From LH-M37 sp032251315 (GTDB taxonomy: Bacteria; Pseudomonadota; Gammaproteobacteria; SZUA-229): DNA of 23,196 nt. How positions within the stretch are numbered: position 1 is the stretch's first letter; every line of letters begins with the position of its first letter. Location of the stretch: positions 1 to 23,196 of the forward strand of contig JAVVEE010000044.1 of NCBI GenBank assembly GCA_032251315.1, read 5' to 3'. Positions 17,382 through 23,196 of the stretch are shown here, piece by piece. The notes beneath the pieces were generated by a model. The model worked only from the letters and a program-made list of their open reading frames with translations. It ran no database searches and was not told the origin of the DNA. The position numbers and the translations under genes were made by a program.

Positions 17382-18251
17382 TTACTCAAACACCACCGTC
17401 CGGTTTTCATACACCAGCAAGTCATGCTGCACATGGTGGCGTACCGCCCTGGCCAGTACGATTTTTTCCAGGTCGCGGCCGATGCGTACCATGTCTTCCA
17501 CGGTATCTTTATGGCTGACGCGCACCACGTCCTGTTCGATGATGGGTCCGGCGTCGAGTTCGTCGGTGACGTAATGGCTGGTCGCGCCGATGATTTTTAC
17601 GCCGCGTTCGTAGGCGCTGTGGTAGGGGCGGCCGCCGGGGAAGGCGGGCAGGAAGGAGTGGTGGATGTTGATGATCCGGTGCGGGTAGTCTCTGACGAAA
17701 TCGTCACTCAAAACCTGCATGTATCGCGCCAGCACAATGAACTCAATATCGTACTGCTGTAGCAGCTCTTTCTGTCTGGCTTCCTGCTCCAGCTTGTTGA
17801 CCTGATTAATCTCGATGTGGTGATAATCAATGCCCAGTCTTTCCGTGGCCACTTGCAAATCACGATGGTTGCTGATGATCAGCGGAATTTCAACATCCAG
17901 CTCGCTGCATTCGTAGCGCGCCAGCAGGTCGTAAAAACAGTGCGCCATTTTCGACACAAACAGTGCCATGCGCGGCCTGGTCGCCGAAAAATGCAGCTGC
18001 GCCGTCATGGCATAACGCGAAGCCACCAGCGTCTCAAAATACTCGGCGATCTTCTCGCGCTGAATAGCGAACTTCTCCAGATCCCATTCGATGCGCATAA
18101 AAAACACCCCGCGCTCGCTATCCACATGCTGATCCAGATACAGAATATTGCCGCCATTGTTATAGATAAAATCGGTAATCGTCACCACCAGACCGGGTTT
18201 GTCGGGGCAATGGATTAACAAAATCGCAGAGTTCTTGCTGGAATCGGTCAT
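17382..18251 (-). CDS. purU: Formyltetrahydrofolate deformylase
   Basis: Hydrolyses 10-formyl-tetrahydrofolate to formate and tetrahydrofolate, balancing one-carbon pools and supplying formate for PurT. The 289-residue protein has an N-terminal ACT domain (about 7-85, HCPDKPGLV and a conserved IL-LDQHVD turn) and a formyltransferase domain with the catalytic N195 and H197 in INIHHSFLPAF and D233 in DELDAGPIIEQD. The frame extends upstream to a GTG at 18287, but the ATG at 18251 matches the family start. The ribosome-binding site is poor. A perfect 7-bp dyad lies 37-52 bases upstream. The gene is convergent with soeC. Confidence 0.95.
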   Translation of the reverse strand: MTDSSKNSAILLIHCPDKPGLVVTITDFIYNNGGNILYLDQHVDSERGVFFMRIEWDLEKFAIQREKIAEYFETLVASRYAMTAQLHFSATRPRMALFVSKMAHCFYDLLARYECSELDVEIPLIISNHRDLQVATERLGIDYHHIEINQVNKLEQEARQKELLQQYDIEFIVLARYMQVLSDDFVRDYPHRIINIHHSFLPAFPGGRPYHSAYERGVKIIGATSHYVTDELDAGPIIEQDVVRVSHKDTVEDMVRIGRDLEKIVLARAVRHHVQHDLLVYENRTVVFE

Positions 18252-18287
18252 GGTTTTTAGTTTTTTGTTTTGTAAATATTGTGGCAC

Positions 18288-18303
18288 TGATCTTACAAGA
18301 TCA
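18288..18303. promoter_or_regulatory. Perfect dyad upstream of purU, possible operator
   Basis: TGATCTT and AAGATCA are separated by two bases, making a 16-base perfect palindrome ending 37 bases before the purU ATG. It has no T-tract on either side, so an operator or small attenuator hairpin is more likely than a terminator. It does not look like the PurR box. Confidence 0.3.
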
Positions 18304-18346
18304 CCACCAATAAATCAGGAACCGCGCTTCACGGGTAAAAGCATTT

Positions 18347-18492
18347 ACCGCAGAGGCGCTGAGGCGCAGAGGAAAAACATTTCTTAGTTAAGCGCTCGTC
18401 ATACCTACACATGAATGACAGATGTATTTCTATTAGCCAGACTTTACATAAAAAGTTTTAAGGTTTGCTCCGCGCCTCTGCGCCTCTGCGGT
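18347..18492. repeat. 146-bp element bounded by inverted repeats (MITE-like)
   Basis: The left end (18347-18372) begins ACCGCAGAGGCGC and the right end (18470-18492) is its reverse complement; 20 of the first 21 bases pair. The arms are built of repeated GAGGCGC units, and the middle of about 100 bases holds no ORF. Similar ACCGCAGAGGCGCAGAGG-type repeats are, to my recollection, scattered in many proteobacterial genomes. No clear target-site duplication is seen. Confidence 0.6.
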
Positions 18493-18512
18493 GAAAGTTT
18501 TTTACTAACGAT

Positions 18513-19268
18513 CTAAACTATTTCAAACTCTGCCACCAGTGGCGTGTGGTCTGAGAGTCGTCGCCAGGGCATGCCGAACAGGTTGCTGCAATTGACCACA
18601 TCAAGGCCGCGATAATATATCCGGTCCATCGACAGCAGCGGGTACCAGGCGGGGAAGGTGCGGGCGTAGGCGCCGCAGCTGTCTTTAAACACCTCCTTAA
18701 CGCCGAGATCATGGTGAAAATGGTAGGCTGCCCGACCGCGCCAGTCATTGAAGTCCCCGCCGATAATCAGCGGTTCGTCGGCGGGCACATGCGAATCGAT
18801 GCGTTTTACCAGTGTGGCCAGCTGGCGTTCTCTCTCCATGCCGAACAGACCCAGATGAATACAGATAACGTGAATTTTCTTATTGCTGTCGGTGATCTGA
18901 ATGGTGCCATGCAGCAGGCTGCGGCTGGCTGACTTCATGATGGAGACGTCGATGTTTTCCCATTCGACAAATGCGTATTTGCTCAGAATTGCATTGCCAT
19001 GATCGCCCGCCTTGTAGATGGCGTTTTTGCCGTAAGCGTGGTGCGGCCAGACCTGGTCGGCCAGAAACTCCAGTTGGCTGTTATTCGGCCAGTCATCAAA
19101 ACGGTTTTTGCTGATAACGCGTTCGCCGTGAATCTCCTGCAGAAAAACCACATCCGCATTAATTTCACGTATCGCATCCTTGATGTCATGCAAAATAAAA
19201 CGCCAGTTGCTGGCGCTGAAGCCCTTGTGGATGTTGTAGGTCAGAACCTTGAGTGATGTATCGGTCAT
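18513..19268 (-). CDS. YbhP-like endonuclease/exonuclease/phosphatase family protein
   Basis: Metal-dependent phosphoesterase fold (EEP superfamily), related to E. coli YbhP, which is encoded beside cardiolipin synthase ClsB; the substrate is unknown. The 251 residues hold all core motifs: N12 in TYNIHKGFSA, E45 in FLQEIHG, GNAILSKY (91-98), H138 in ICIHLGLFGMER, D172 and N174 in GGDFNDWR, D215 in SMDRIYYR, and the terminal SDHTPLVAEF with D240/H241. There is no signal peptide or membrane helix, so it is cytosolic. It is divergent from the CDP-lipid cassette across a 75-base gap, which suggests shared control and a phospholipid-linked substrate (inference). Confidence 0.85.
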   Translation of the reverse strand: MTDTSLKVLTYNIHKGFSASNWRFILHDIKDAIREINADVVFLQEIHGERVISKNRFDDWPNNSQLEFLADQVWPHHAYGKNAIYKAGDHGNAILSKYAFVEWENIDVSIMKSASRSLLHGTIQITDSNKKIHVICIHLGLFGMERERQLATLVKRIDSHVPADEPLIIGGDFNDWRGRAAYHFHHDLGVKEVFKDSCGAYARTFPAWYPLLSMDRIYYRGLDVVNCSNLFGMPWRRLSDHTPLVAEFEIV

Positions 19269-19343
19269 GTCTCTCTAAAATTAAGTTGTCTTCTCGTTCC
19301 CAAACTGCCTAGACTATCAACACTATTTTTTTGGGGTCGTCCG
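19269..19343. other. Divergent promoter gap between ybhP-like and carS-like genes
   Basis: Only 75 bases separate the two divergent starts, so both promoters must overlap here or lie in the coding ends. AT-rich blocks occur (for example ACTATCAACACTATTTTTTT), but I cannot assign firm -35/-10 pairs. GGGG at 19333-19336 is a possible ribosome-binding site for the GTG-started downstream gene. Confidence 0.4.
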
Positions 19344-19829
19344 GTGACTGTTGAGTTATTTAAACTGCTTTTGCTCATTATAATCGCAAACGGCGCACCC
19401 ATCTTACTCCGCGTGCTGCTAAAGGATAACTTTAATCTTGCTGTCGATTTCGGCAAGAAATTACCCGACCGGCAACGTGTGTTCGGTCGCTCAAAAACCT
19501 GGCGGGGCATCCTCGCCGCCCTCGTTGCTACCGCCATCGCCGCCTGGTTATTGGGCTACTTCCCACAAACCGGAATGTGGGTCGCAGGCTACGCCATTCT
19601 CGGCGACCTGTTCTCCAGCTTTATAAAACGCCGCATGGCAATGGCGCCCAGCAGCAAAGCGCTGTTGCTCGACCAGATTCCCGAATCACTTTTGCCCGCA
19701 CTGATGCTGCACCAGACTTTCCATCTCAACGCCCTCGCCATACTGCTGCTGGTGGCCCTATTTATAATTATAGAACTGGCACTTTCCCAGTTACTCTACA
19801 ACTGGAACCTGCGCAGGCGACCCTATTAA
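19344..19829 (+). CDS. CarS-like CDP-lipid synthase (CTP transferase, DUF46 family)
   Basis: Small membrane enzyme resembling archaeal CDP-archaeol synthase CarS, which activates a polar lipid precursor with CTP. The 161 residues contain the family blocks in order: ANGAPILLR (15-23), DFGKKLPDRQRVFGRSKTW (35-53), GDLFSSFIKRR (87-97) and LLLDQIPE (107-114). About five hydrophobic segments are visible (near 5-25, 56-72, 77-90, 115-125 and 130-150). The start is GTG at 19344. It lies 20 bases before a CDP-alcohol transferase gene, forming a natural two-step pair: CTP activation, then headgroup transfer. Bacterial members are uncharacterised as far as I know; the lipid could be a bacterial diacylglycerol derivative and need not be isoprenoid. 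Confidence 0.8.
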   Translation: MTVELFKLLLLIIIANGAPILLRVLLKDNFNLAVDFGKKLPDRQRVFGRSKTWRGILAALVATAIAAWLLGYFPQTGMWVAGYAILGDLFSSFIKRRMAMAPSSKALLLDQIPESLLPALMLHQTFHLNALAILLLVALFIIIELALSQLLYNWNLRRRPY

Positions 19830-19849
19830 TAGTGCTAAGGTAGCAATGC

Positions 19850-20434
19850 ATGAACCCAACTAAAAACCAGATCGTCAATGCCCCCAACCTGGTCAGCCTG
19901 CTCAGAATACTGGTGGCCCCGGCGCTGTTCTACTTTGCGCTTAATCAGCAACCGATGTGGTTCATCACCGCAGTGTTATTCGCCGAATTCACCGACGTAC
20001 TCGACGGCTTTCTGGCCAGAACCCTGAAACAGATCACCCCCCTCGGCTCACACCTCGACAGCTGGGGCGATTTTGTCATCTACAGCACCATGGCCATCTG
20101 CGCCTGGATCTTATGGCCAGACATCCTGCAACGTGAAATTGTCTATTTCAGCATAATCGTACTCAGCTTCACCTTACCCGCGCTCATCGGCTTCATAAAA
20201 TTTCACACCTTCACCAGCTACCACACCTGGAGCGTCAAACTCGCCGTCGCCATCGTCGTCATCAGCTACATCCTGCTATTCACCGGCCTGGTCGACTGGC
20301 CATTCCGCGTCGCCGCTTTTATCTGCCTGTACGCTGGCATCGAAGAAATTGCTATCACTCTGTTAATTCAGGAGGAGCATACTGATGTTAGAAGTGTCTT
20401 TCAGGCGATGAAATATCGTAAGCAGAATCGTTGA
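19850..20434 (+). CDS. CDP-alcohol phosphatidyltransferase family protein
   Basis: Transfers a phosphate-linked group from a CDP-activated lipid or alcohol to an acceptor alcohol, in the membrane. The family motif DxxDGxxARx8GxxxDxxxD is complete: D49, D52, G53, A56, R57, G66, D70 and D74, with D74 the likely base. Six hydrophobic segments fill the 194 residues (near 13-30, 36-47, 76-92, 97-115, 130-146 and 150-172). A second conserved-looking block, KFHTFTSYHTWSVKLA, is at 117-132; PgsA lacks it, so phosphatidylglycerophosphate synthase is unlikely. The acceptor is unknown. AAGG stands nine bases before the ATG. Probably co-transcribed with the carS-like gene. Confidence 0.88.
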   Translation: MNPTKNQIVNAPNLVSLLRILVAPALFYFALNQQPMWFITAVLFAEFTDVLDGFLARTLKQITPLGSHLDSWGDFVIYSTMAICAWILWPDILQREIVYFSIIVLSFTLPALIGFIKFHTFTSYHTWSVKLAVAIVVISYILLFTGLVDWPFRVAAFICLYAGIEEIAITLLIQEEHTDVRSVFQAMKYRKQNR

Positions 20435-20554
20435 CAGAATCTTAATGCAGGCTACCCACAGGGGAAGTATAGGGATATGCTGAATAATTTATTCGCACAG
20501 CACTGCTGCATAGCAATGCAAACTGTGTATACAATTATTAACCTTTTTAATAAG
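20435..20554. other. Short gene-free spacer with AT-only hairpin
   Basis: TTATTAA/TTAATAA pair around a CCTTT loop at 20535-20553. There is no T-tract and the stem is all A-T, so it is a poor terminator. Two near-matches to DnaA boxes (TACCCACAG, TGTGTATAC) are seen but are too degenerate to mean anything. Confidence 0.3.
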
Positions 20555-20559
20555 TCATT

Positions 20560-20795
20560 GCTTTATGGGTAGTGGGTAGTCGCACCCACGGGCGAGGCAC
20601 TTTTTGTCTACAGCAACCAAAAGTACCCAAAAAATGCCGCCCATAACAACCTGCCCCGGAAAACCACCGGGGCGAGCCTCAGCTTCCAACTTTGCCAACG
20701 CGTCGGCCTGACTCGCAATCCCGCTCGCAGGCCTCAATTCGCCTTCCCTGGCGAATTGCCGCTACCAAAGCTGAAAGCTGAGGCAGGTTGTAAAG
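20560..20795. repeat. Dispersed, strongly folded non-coding repeat
   Basis: A GC-rich block between AT-rich flanks. The outer arms ACAACCTGCC (20646-20655) and GGCAGGTTGT (20782-20791) pair over 10 bp, and GCCTCAGCTT (20676-20685) pairs with AAGCTGAGGC (20775-20784), so the right arm matches the left apart from a 21-base insertion. That insertion holds its own CCCCGG/CCGGGG hairpin. An inner hairpin CAATTCGCC/GGCGAATTG (9 bp, 6-base loop) is at 20735-20758. The upstream part (GGCACTTTTTGTC...CAAAAGTACCC) resembles, from memory, a widespread gammaproteobacterial intergenic repeat. The 60-codon minus-strand ORF crossing it looks spurious. Confidence 0.6.
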
Positions 20796-20946
20796 GGGGA
20801 TTAAAAACGCTTTTATATTTCATGCTAACGCATGAAAAAAGCATGGTGTGATGTTCTGTTATTATTTGTTGCTGTTAATTATTTTGAAAGAAAAAGGCAA
20901 AACGCAAGACTTGACCCTGTATTTCCGTGTTAGAAGCATCATAAAT
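20796..20946. other. AT-rich spacer without genes
   Basis: About 150 bases at the edge of the AT-rich block. Short CATGC/GCATG repeats (20820-20845) can pair. No ORF, tRNA or clear promoter seen. Confidence 0.4.
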
Positions 20947-21006
20947 AACTCAAAGCAAAGAGTAATTGTTTCAATTATTAGAATTAATTACTCTCTGACT
21001 TGAGTT
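20947..21006 (-). terminator. Long stem-loop downstream of the secreted-protein gene
   Basis: AACTCAA/TTGAGTT (7 bp) and AGAGTAATT/AATTACTCT (9 bp) stack with a 5 x 5 internal loop and an 18-base apical loop. It begins 11 bases after the stop of the minus-strand gene ending at 21017. The T's that follow on the minus strand are scattered, so it may terminate weakly or protect the 3' end of the mRNA. Confidence 0.5.
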
Positions 21007-21016
21007 TCTTGCTTAT

Positions 21017-21853
21017 TTATTTTTGCTGATCATGTGGAATTGTTACATTCGAAATTACTGTAGTTGTATTTCCTGAATAATCTGTAGCAGTATATTTAAT
21101 TTCATAGACTCGTCCTTCCTTTCTTTTCCCGAGTCGCTCAGCTTTAACATAAAATTCTCTATCATCGGTTCCATAATCAGCGGACTGTACATTAGAATCT
21201 ATATCGTCACAATCAGCGCACTTAATAGAATCCAAAATTACTATAGGATTTGAATCCTCATTATCATGAACACTAATAGTTGCGTCAACTCTTGTCATTT
21301 TTTTATTTGGAGGCCAAATTAAAGAAGGTGATAATTCTACACTGAGACTTGGGGGAACAGTATCTACAGGGGAAGGGTTATTATCTGGCTGAATGATTTT
21401 GGATGTAATTGTAGAATTACCATATATCACAGTAAAATGTGCATTGAGGAATAATGGTTCTACTTGTTCATTTGCCACCGTAAATGAAAAACCACTTAAA
21501 CTATTTCCTGCCTGGATATCATATGAAGCTGAGCTTGATGTCCACTTTATTTCATAATCAAGCGTTTCCTCTGTACGGACAATTTTACCATTCCAACCCT
21601 GTGGTGAAAAAATCTCAACGGGCTTTGTTTTAAGCTCTGGGACACCATGAAAATAATCATAACCAACGGTAACGCTTGTGATTCCCGCATTATTCGATAC
21701 ATTGGTCACCCTATAAATATACTTAGTAGTTGTATTTAGAGTTTCTGCATACCCAAATACGCTGGCATCGTTATCTTGCCAATTAGCATGAGAAATTATT
21801 GGTAAGCAGCAGAATAGAAGAAAGATAAAATAAATATTTTTTGAATGTTTCAT
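21017..21853 (-). CDS. Secreted protein with Ig-like domains, function unknown
   Basis: Predicted exported protein of 278 residues. The signal peptide is clear: MKHSKN, a hydrophobic stretch 7-21, and a likely cut after SHA at 23. The first domain (about 25-155) is beta-rich with IFSPQGWNGKI and the IQAGNSLSGFSFTV pattern. A Pro/Asp linker (155-168) leads into an Ig-like domain starting TVPPSLSVEL with IWPPNKKM at 179-186, a motif found in bacterial extracellular Ig-like repeats. C212 and C215 (CADC) could form a disulfide or bind metal. The frame runs 12 codons further up to 21889, but ATG 21853 has a good AGGGA site and starts the signal peptide. It follows the M15-like gene by 39 bases. 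Markedly more AT-rich than the genes before 20435, suggesting transfer. Confidence 0.75.
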   Translation of the reverse strand: MKHSKNIYFIFLLFCCLPIISHANWQDNDASVFGYAETLNTTTKYIYRVTNVSNNAGITSVTVGYDYFHGVPELKTKPVEIFSPQGWNGKIVRTEETLDYEIKWTSSSASYDIQAGNSLSGFSFTVANEQVEPLFLNAHFTVIYGNSTITSKIIQPDNNPSPVDTVPPSLSVELSPSLIWPPNKKMTRVDATISVHDNEDSNPIVILDSIKCADCDDIDSNVQSADYGTDDREFYVKAERLGKRKEGRVYEIKYTATDYSGNTTTVISNVTIPHDQQK

Positions 21854-21892
21854 ATGTTTTTCCCTTGTAAAATATTTCGTGAGCAACATTAA

Positions 21893-22366
21893 TTATCGAC
21901 GAGGTCGTGCAAAATGATTAGGATCATCAATTGGATCAAACCTAACAAGTACACATTTATCAGCAGCTGCATCTATCTGTTGTGAGCTTAAATCACTTAT
22001 TGCTAAATCAAAAGCCAAGCCTCTTGTATGATCCGATTTTACAGCAGGTTTAAAACCGAGTTTATGCGCATCGTTTTCAACACTTACTTCATCGCGCAAC
22101 ACTTTACACTCAGGGTCTCTTCGATTTTCTAATAATTCCCAAGCAAGATATACTTCTCGCAAATGAGCCTGATACGCTTCTGGTCTGTATCCAGACTTTA
22201 ACTCATATTTACCATCAGCAGCATCAACAACATCTATCATACAGTTTAATTCTGTTGTCATATGAAAATTTTCTATACCTACATCCGCTATATTACCATG
22301 TGCAGCTTCAAACCTTAAAGCATCTAAATCTGTAACTGAATTACGGTGACAGTTTACTAAATACAC
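21893..22366 (-). CDS. M15-like (D-Ala-D-Ala carboxypeptidase/endolysin-type) peptidase, probably 5'-truncated
   Basis: Zinc-peptidase-like fold that may cut peptidoglycan peptides. SGYRPEAYQ (58-66) and SDHTRGLAFD (111-120) give the SxHxxGxAxD-type motif with H113 and D120; DPNHF near the C-terminus supplies H151 as the third ligand. C87 and C138 may pair. The GTG start at 22366 has a purine-rich GGAGAGGGGG site, but codons 1-9 lie entirely inside one arm of a 28-bp inverted repeat, and no signal peptide is present. The natural N-terminus was therefore probably lost or replaced; an internal ATG at 22261 (M36) is the alternative start. Related domains often form the C-terminus of larger secreted Ig-bearing proteins (recollection). 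AT-rich like its neighbour. Confidence 0.65.
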   Translation of the reverse strand: MYLVNCHRNSVTDLDALRFEAAHGNIADVGIENFHMTTELNCMIDVVDAADGKYELKSGYRPEAYQAHLREVYLAWELLENRRDPECKVLRDEVSVENDAHKLGFKPAVKSDHTRGLAFDLAISDLSSQQIDAAADKCVLVRFDPIDDPNHFARPRR

Positions 22367-22419
22367 TTAACCCCCTCTCCTTTTATAATTAGTGTATTTA
22401 GTAAACTGTCATCGTAATT
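22339..22419. repeat. 28-bp near-perfect inverted repeat around a 25-base loop
   Basis: The left arm (22339-22366) starts AATTACGGTGACAG and the right arm (22392-22419) is its reverse complement with one mismatch in 28. The loop holds CCCCCTCTCC, which on the minus strand reads as a Shine-Dalgarno-like sequence just before the GTG at 22366. The ACGGTGACAGTTTACT core resembles sequences I recall near IS200/REP-associated transposases, so this may be a mobile-element remnant; no transposase is present here. Confidence 0.8.
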
Positions 22420-22458
22420 TAAAAGACAATACCTGTTTTGATGTAACACGCGCGTTCG

Positions 22459-22742
22459 GATAACTGGTTATCAGGTGATGAGATCAAAAGGGGTCTGGCC
22501 AGCGAGCCCGGGTCTCTGAATATCCATCACCTGACCTTATTAATTTGGTTTGAGTGAAGTGCCCTCGGCGTAAGCTCACCGGAGACTGACGGACAGTCCT
22601 GAACTCTGTATCCATTAGATACGCCGGGGTACCGATTATTTTATGGGGCAACAAGAGTTGCCAGGGGCGTTAGCTAAACTGCGTAAGCAGCGTTGACTGC
22701 CTTGATCCTGATGGGTGACTGAAGCACTTCATTTTTTGAAGT
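22459..22742. ncRNA. Hairpin-dense gene-free region, candidate structured RNA of unknown class
   Basis: Stems read by eye: GATAAC/GTTATC (22459-22472); TCAGGTGATG/CATCACCTGA (22471-22480 with 22525-22534, 10 bp perfect) continuing with GAGATC/GGTCTC; CCTCGGCGTA/TACGCCGGGG (22563-22572 with 22620-22629, 10 bp with one G-U) enclosing GACTG-ACGGA-CAGTC (22584-22598); GGCAAC-AAGA-GTTGCC (22647-22662); CTGC-GTAA-GCAG with a GNRA-type loop (22679-22690); ACTTCA-TTTTT-TGAAGT (22726-22742). I compared it in mind with RNase P, tmRNA, 6S, cobalamin and SAM riboswitches and group I/II introns and found no match. Strand is unknown; the GNRA loop reads on the plus strand. Confidence 0.4.
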
Positions 22743-22858
22743 AGCGCGAAATAAAAATCGGGCGCATAACACGATAATCAAATAGTATTTTTTGGGGTGG
22801 CTGCACTTTAGTTTTGTTCGGCCTGTTGACAGCGAGCGACTTATGGGTGACCCCTTGA
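22743..22858. other. Spacer before the receptor fragment
   Basis: No supported gene. The 69-codon minus-strand ORF across 22674-22883 has no recognisable features. All three plus-strand frames contain stops. Confidence 0.4.
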
Positions 22859-23196
22859 TACTTGATATCGGTGAGCCTGGCAACCCCGAACATACTTATC
22901 ACGGCAAAGCAGGATCGAACGCCACAGCCAGGCAGTTTTGATGGAATTGAATACGCCAGCTATGGTAGCCAGACCGAGCAGGAGCCGATATGGCGCTTCG
23001 GGCTGCTCTATCGGCCCACTGAAGCCATGGCGTTCGGTATTAACTACACACTGACTCAGAATACCGAATACACCATGACCACTGCAAACTCAGCAGCTAC
23101 CGTCGATAGTGCCGAACAAAGTGGCTGTAGAGGCGATCCCAATATCGGCGTACTTGCTGATGGCACCCCAACCGGTAACTGGATCTGTAAAAGCTC
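22859..23196 (+). pseudogene. TonB-dependent receptor-like fragment, lacking its 5' part and running off the window
   Basis: An open frame from the stop at 22856-22858 to the window edge (112 codons) reads ...ITAKQDRTPQPGSFDGIEY, then WRFGLLYRPTEAMAFGINYT, and later CRGDPNIGVLADGTPTGNW. The alternating aromatic/polar strands and the LLYRPTEAMAFGINYTLTQ pattern are typical of beta-barrel strands in the middle of TonB-dependent outer-membrane receptors. Only TTG (22862) and GTG (22871) could serve as starts. There is no signal peptide, TonB box or plug domain, and the upstream sequence is non-coding in all frames. I read it as a gene cut at its 5' end, probably by the same rearrangement that left the inverted repeat and folded region. 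The remainder lies outside. Confidence 0.55.

Noticed and set aside
20555..20737. 60-codon minus-strand frame in the folded repeat
   Set aside because: It follows the repeat and its hairpins; such frames are typical artefacts of this repeat type and no ribosome-binding site was seen.
22560..22605. Cobalamin riboswitch before a TonB-dependent receptor
   Set aside because: Tempting because of context, but the B12-box order and the conserved core were not found, and the receptor has no 5' end here.
22674..22883. 69-codon minus-strand frame
   Set aside because: Overlaps hairpins and the receptor frame; no domain, signal or ribosome site.
22841..22890. SAM-I riboswitch-like piece (GAGCCTGGCAACCCC)
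   Set aside because: Only one short core motif matches; the remaining SAM-I helices are missing and the receptor-like reading frame passes through it.

Overview
The window reads as chromosome of a gammaproteobacterium, probably a sulfur oxidiser. The ATP synthase, MnmG, RsmG, ParA, ParB and GlmU proteins resemble their gammaproteobacterial counterparts closely. The order mnmG-rsmG-parA-parB-atpIBEFHAGDC-glmU is the conserved block of that class. A SoeABC-type molybdoenzyme operon points to sulfite oxidation. No marker here fixes genus or species.

Layout. Positions 1-12419, all on the minus strand, hold the housekeeping block: mnmG, rsmG, parA and parB, then a sigma70-like promoter and the nine-gene F1Fo ATP synthase operon, an intrinsic terminator, and the first 291 codons of glmU. 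From 12705 to 17375 on the plus strand lies a three-gene operon for a cytoplasm-facing molybdopterin/Fe-S/membrane-anchor complex (soeABC-like), where mnmE is often found in relatives. It converges on purU (minus, 17382-18251). After a 146-bp inverted-repeat element comes a ybhP-like phosphoesterase gene (minus), divergent from a two-gene plus-strand cassette: a short CarS-like CDP-lipid synthase and a CDP-alcohol phosphatidyltransferase. Together these form a candidate uncharacterised lipid-headgroup module.

From about 20435 the character changes. There is a dispersed, strongly folded repeat, an AT-rich spacer with a long stem-loop, and two AT-rich minus-strand genes: a secreted Ig-like protein and a short M15-like peptidase whose first codons lie inside one arm of a 28-bp inverted repeat. 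A gene-free stretch packed with hairpins follows, and then a reading frame resembling the middle of a TonB-dependent receptor barrel with no N-terminal part. This end looks like an accessory, rearranged region.

How it works together: the minus-strand block covers energy conversion, chromosome partitioning, tRNA and rRNA modification and cell-wall precursor synthesis. SoeABC would feed electrons from sulfite into the quinone pool and so support the proton gradient used by the ATP synthase. The most novel-looking material is the CarS-like/CDP-alcohol transferase pair and the 22339-22690 inverted repeat plus folded region. All statements come from reading the sequence; no database or folding program was run.
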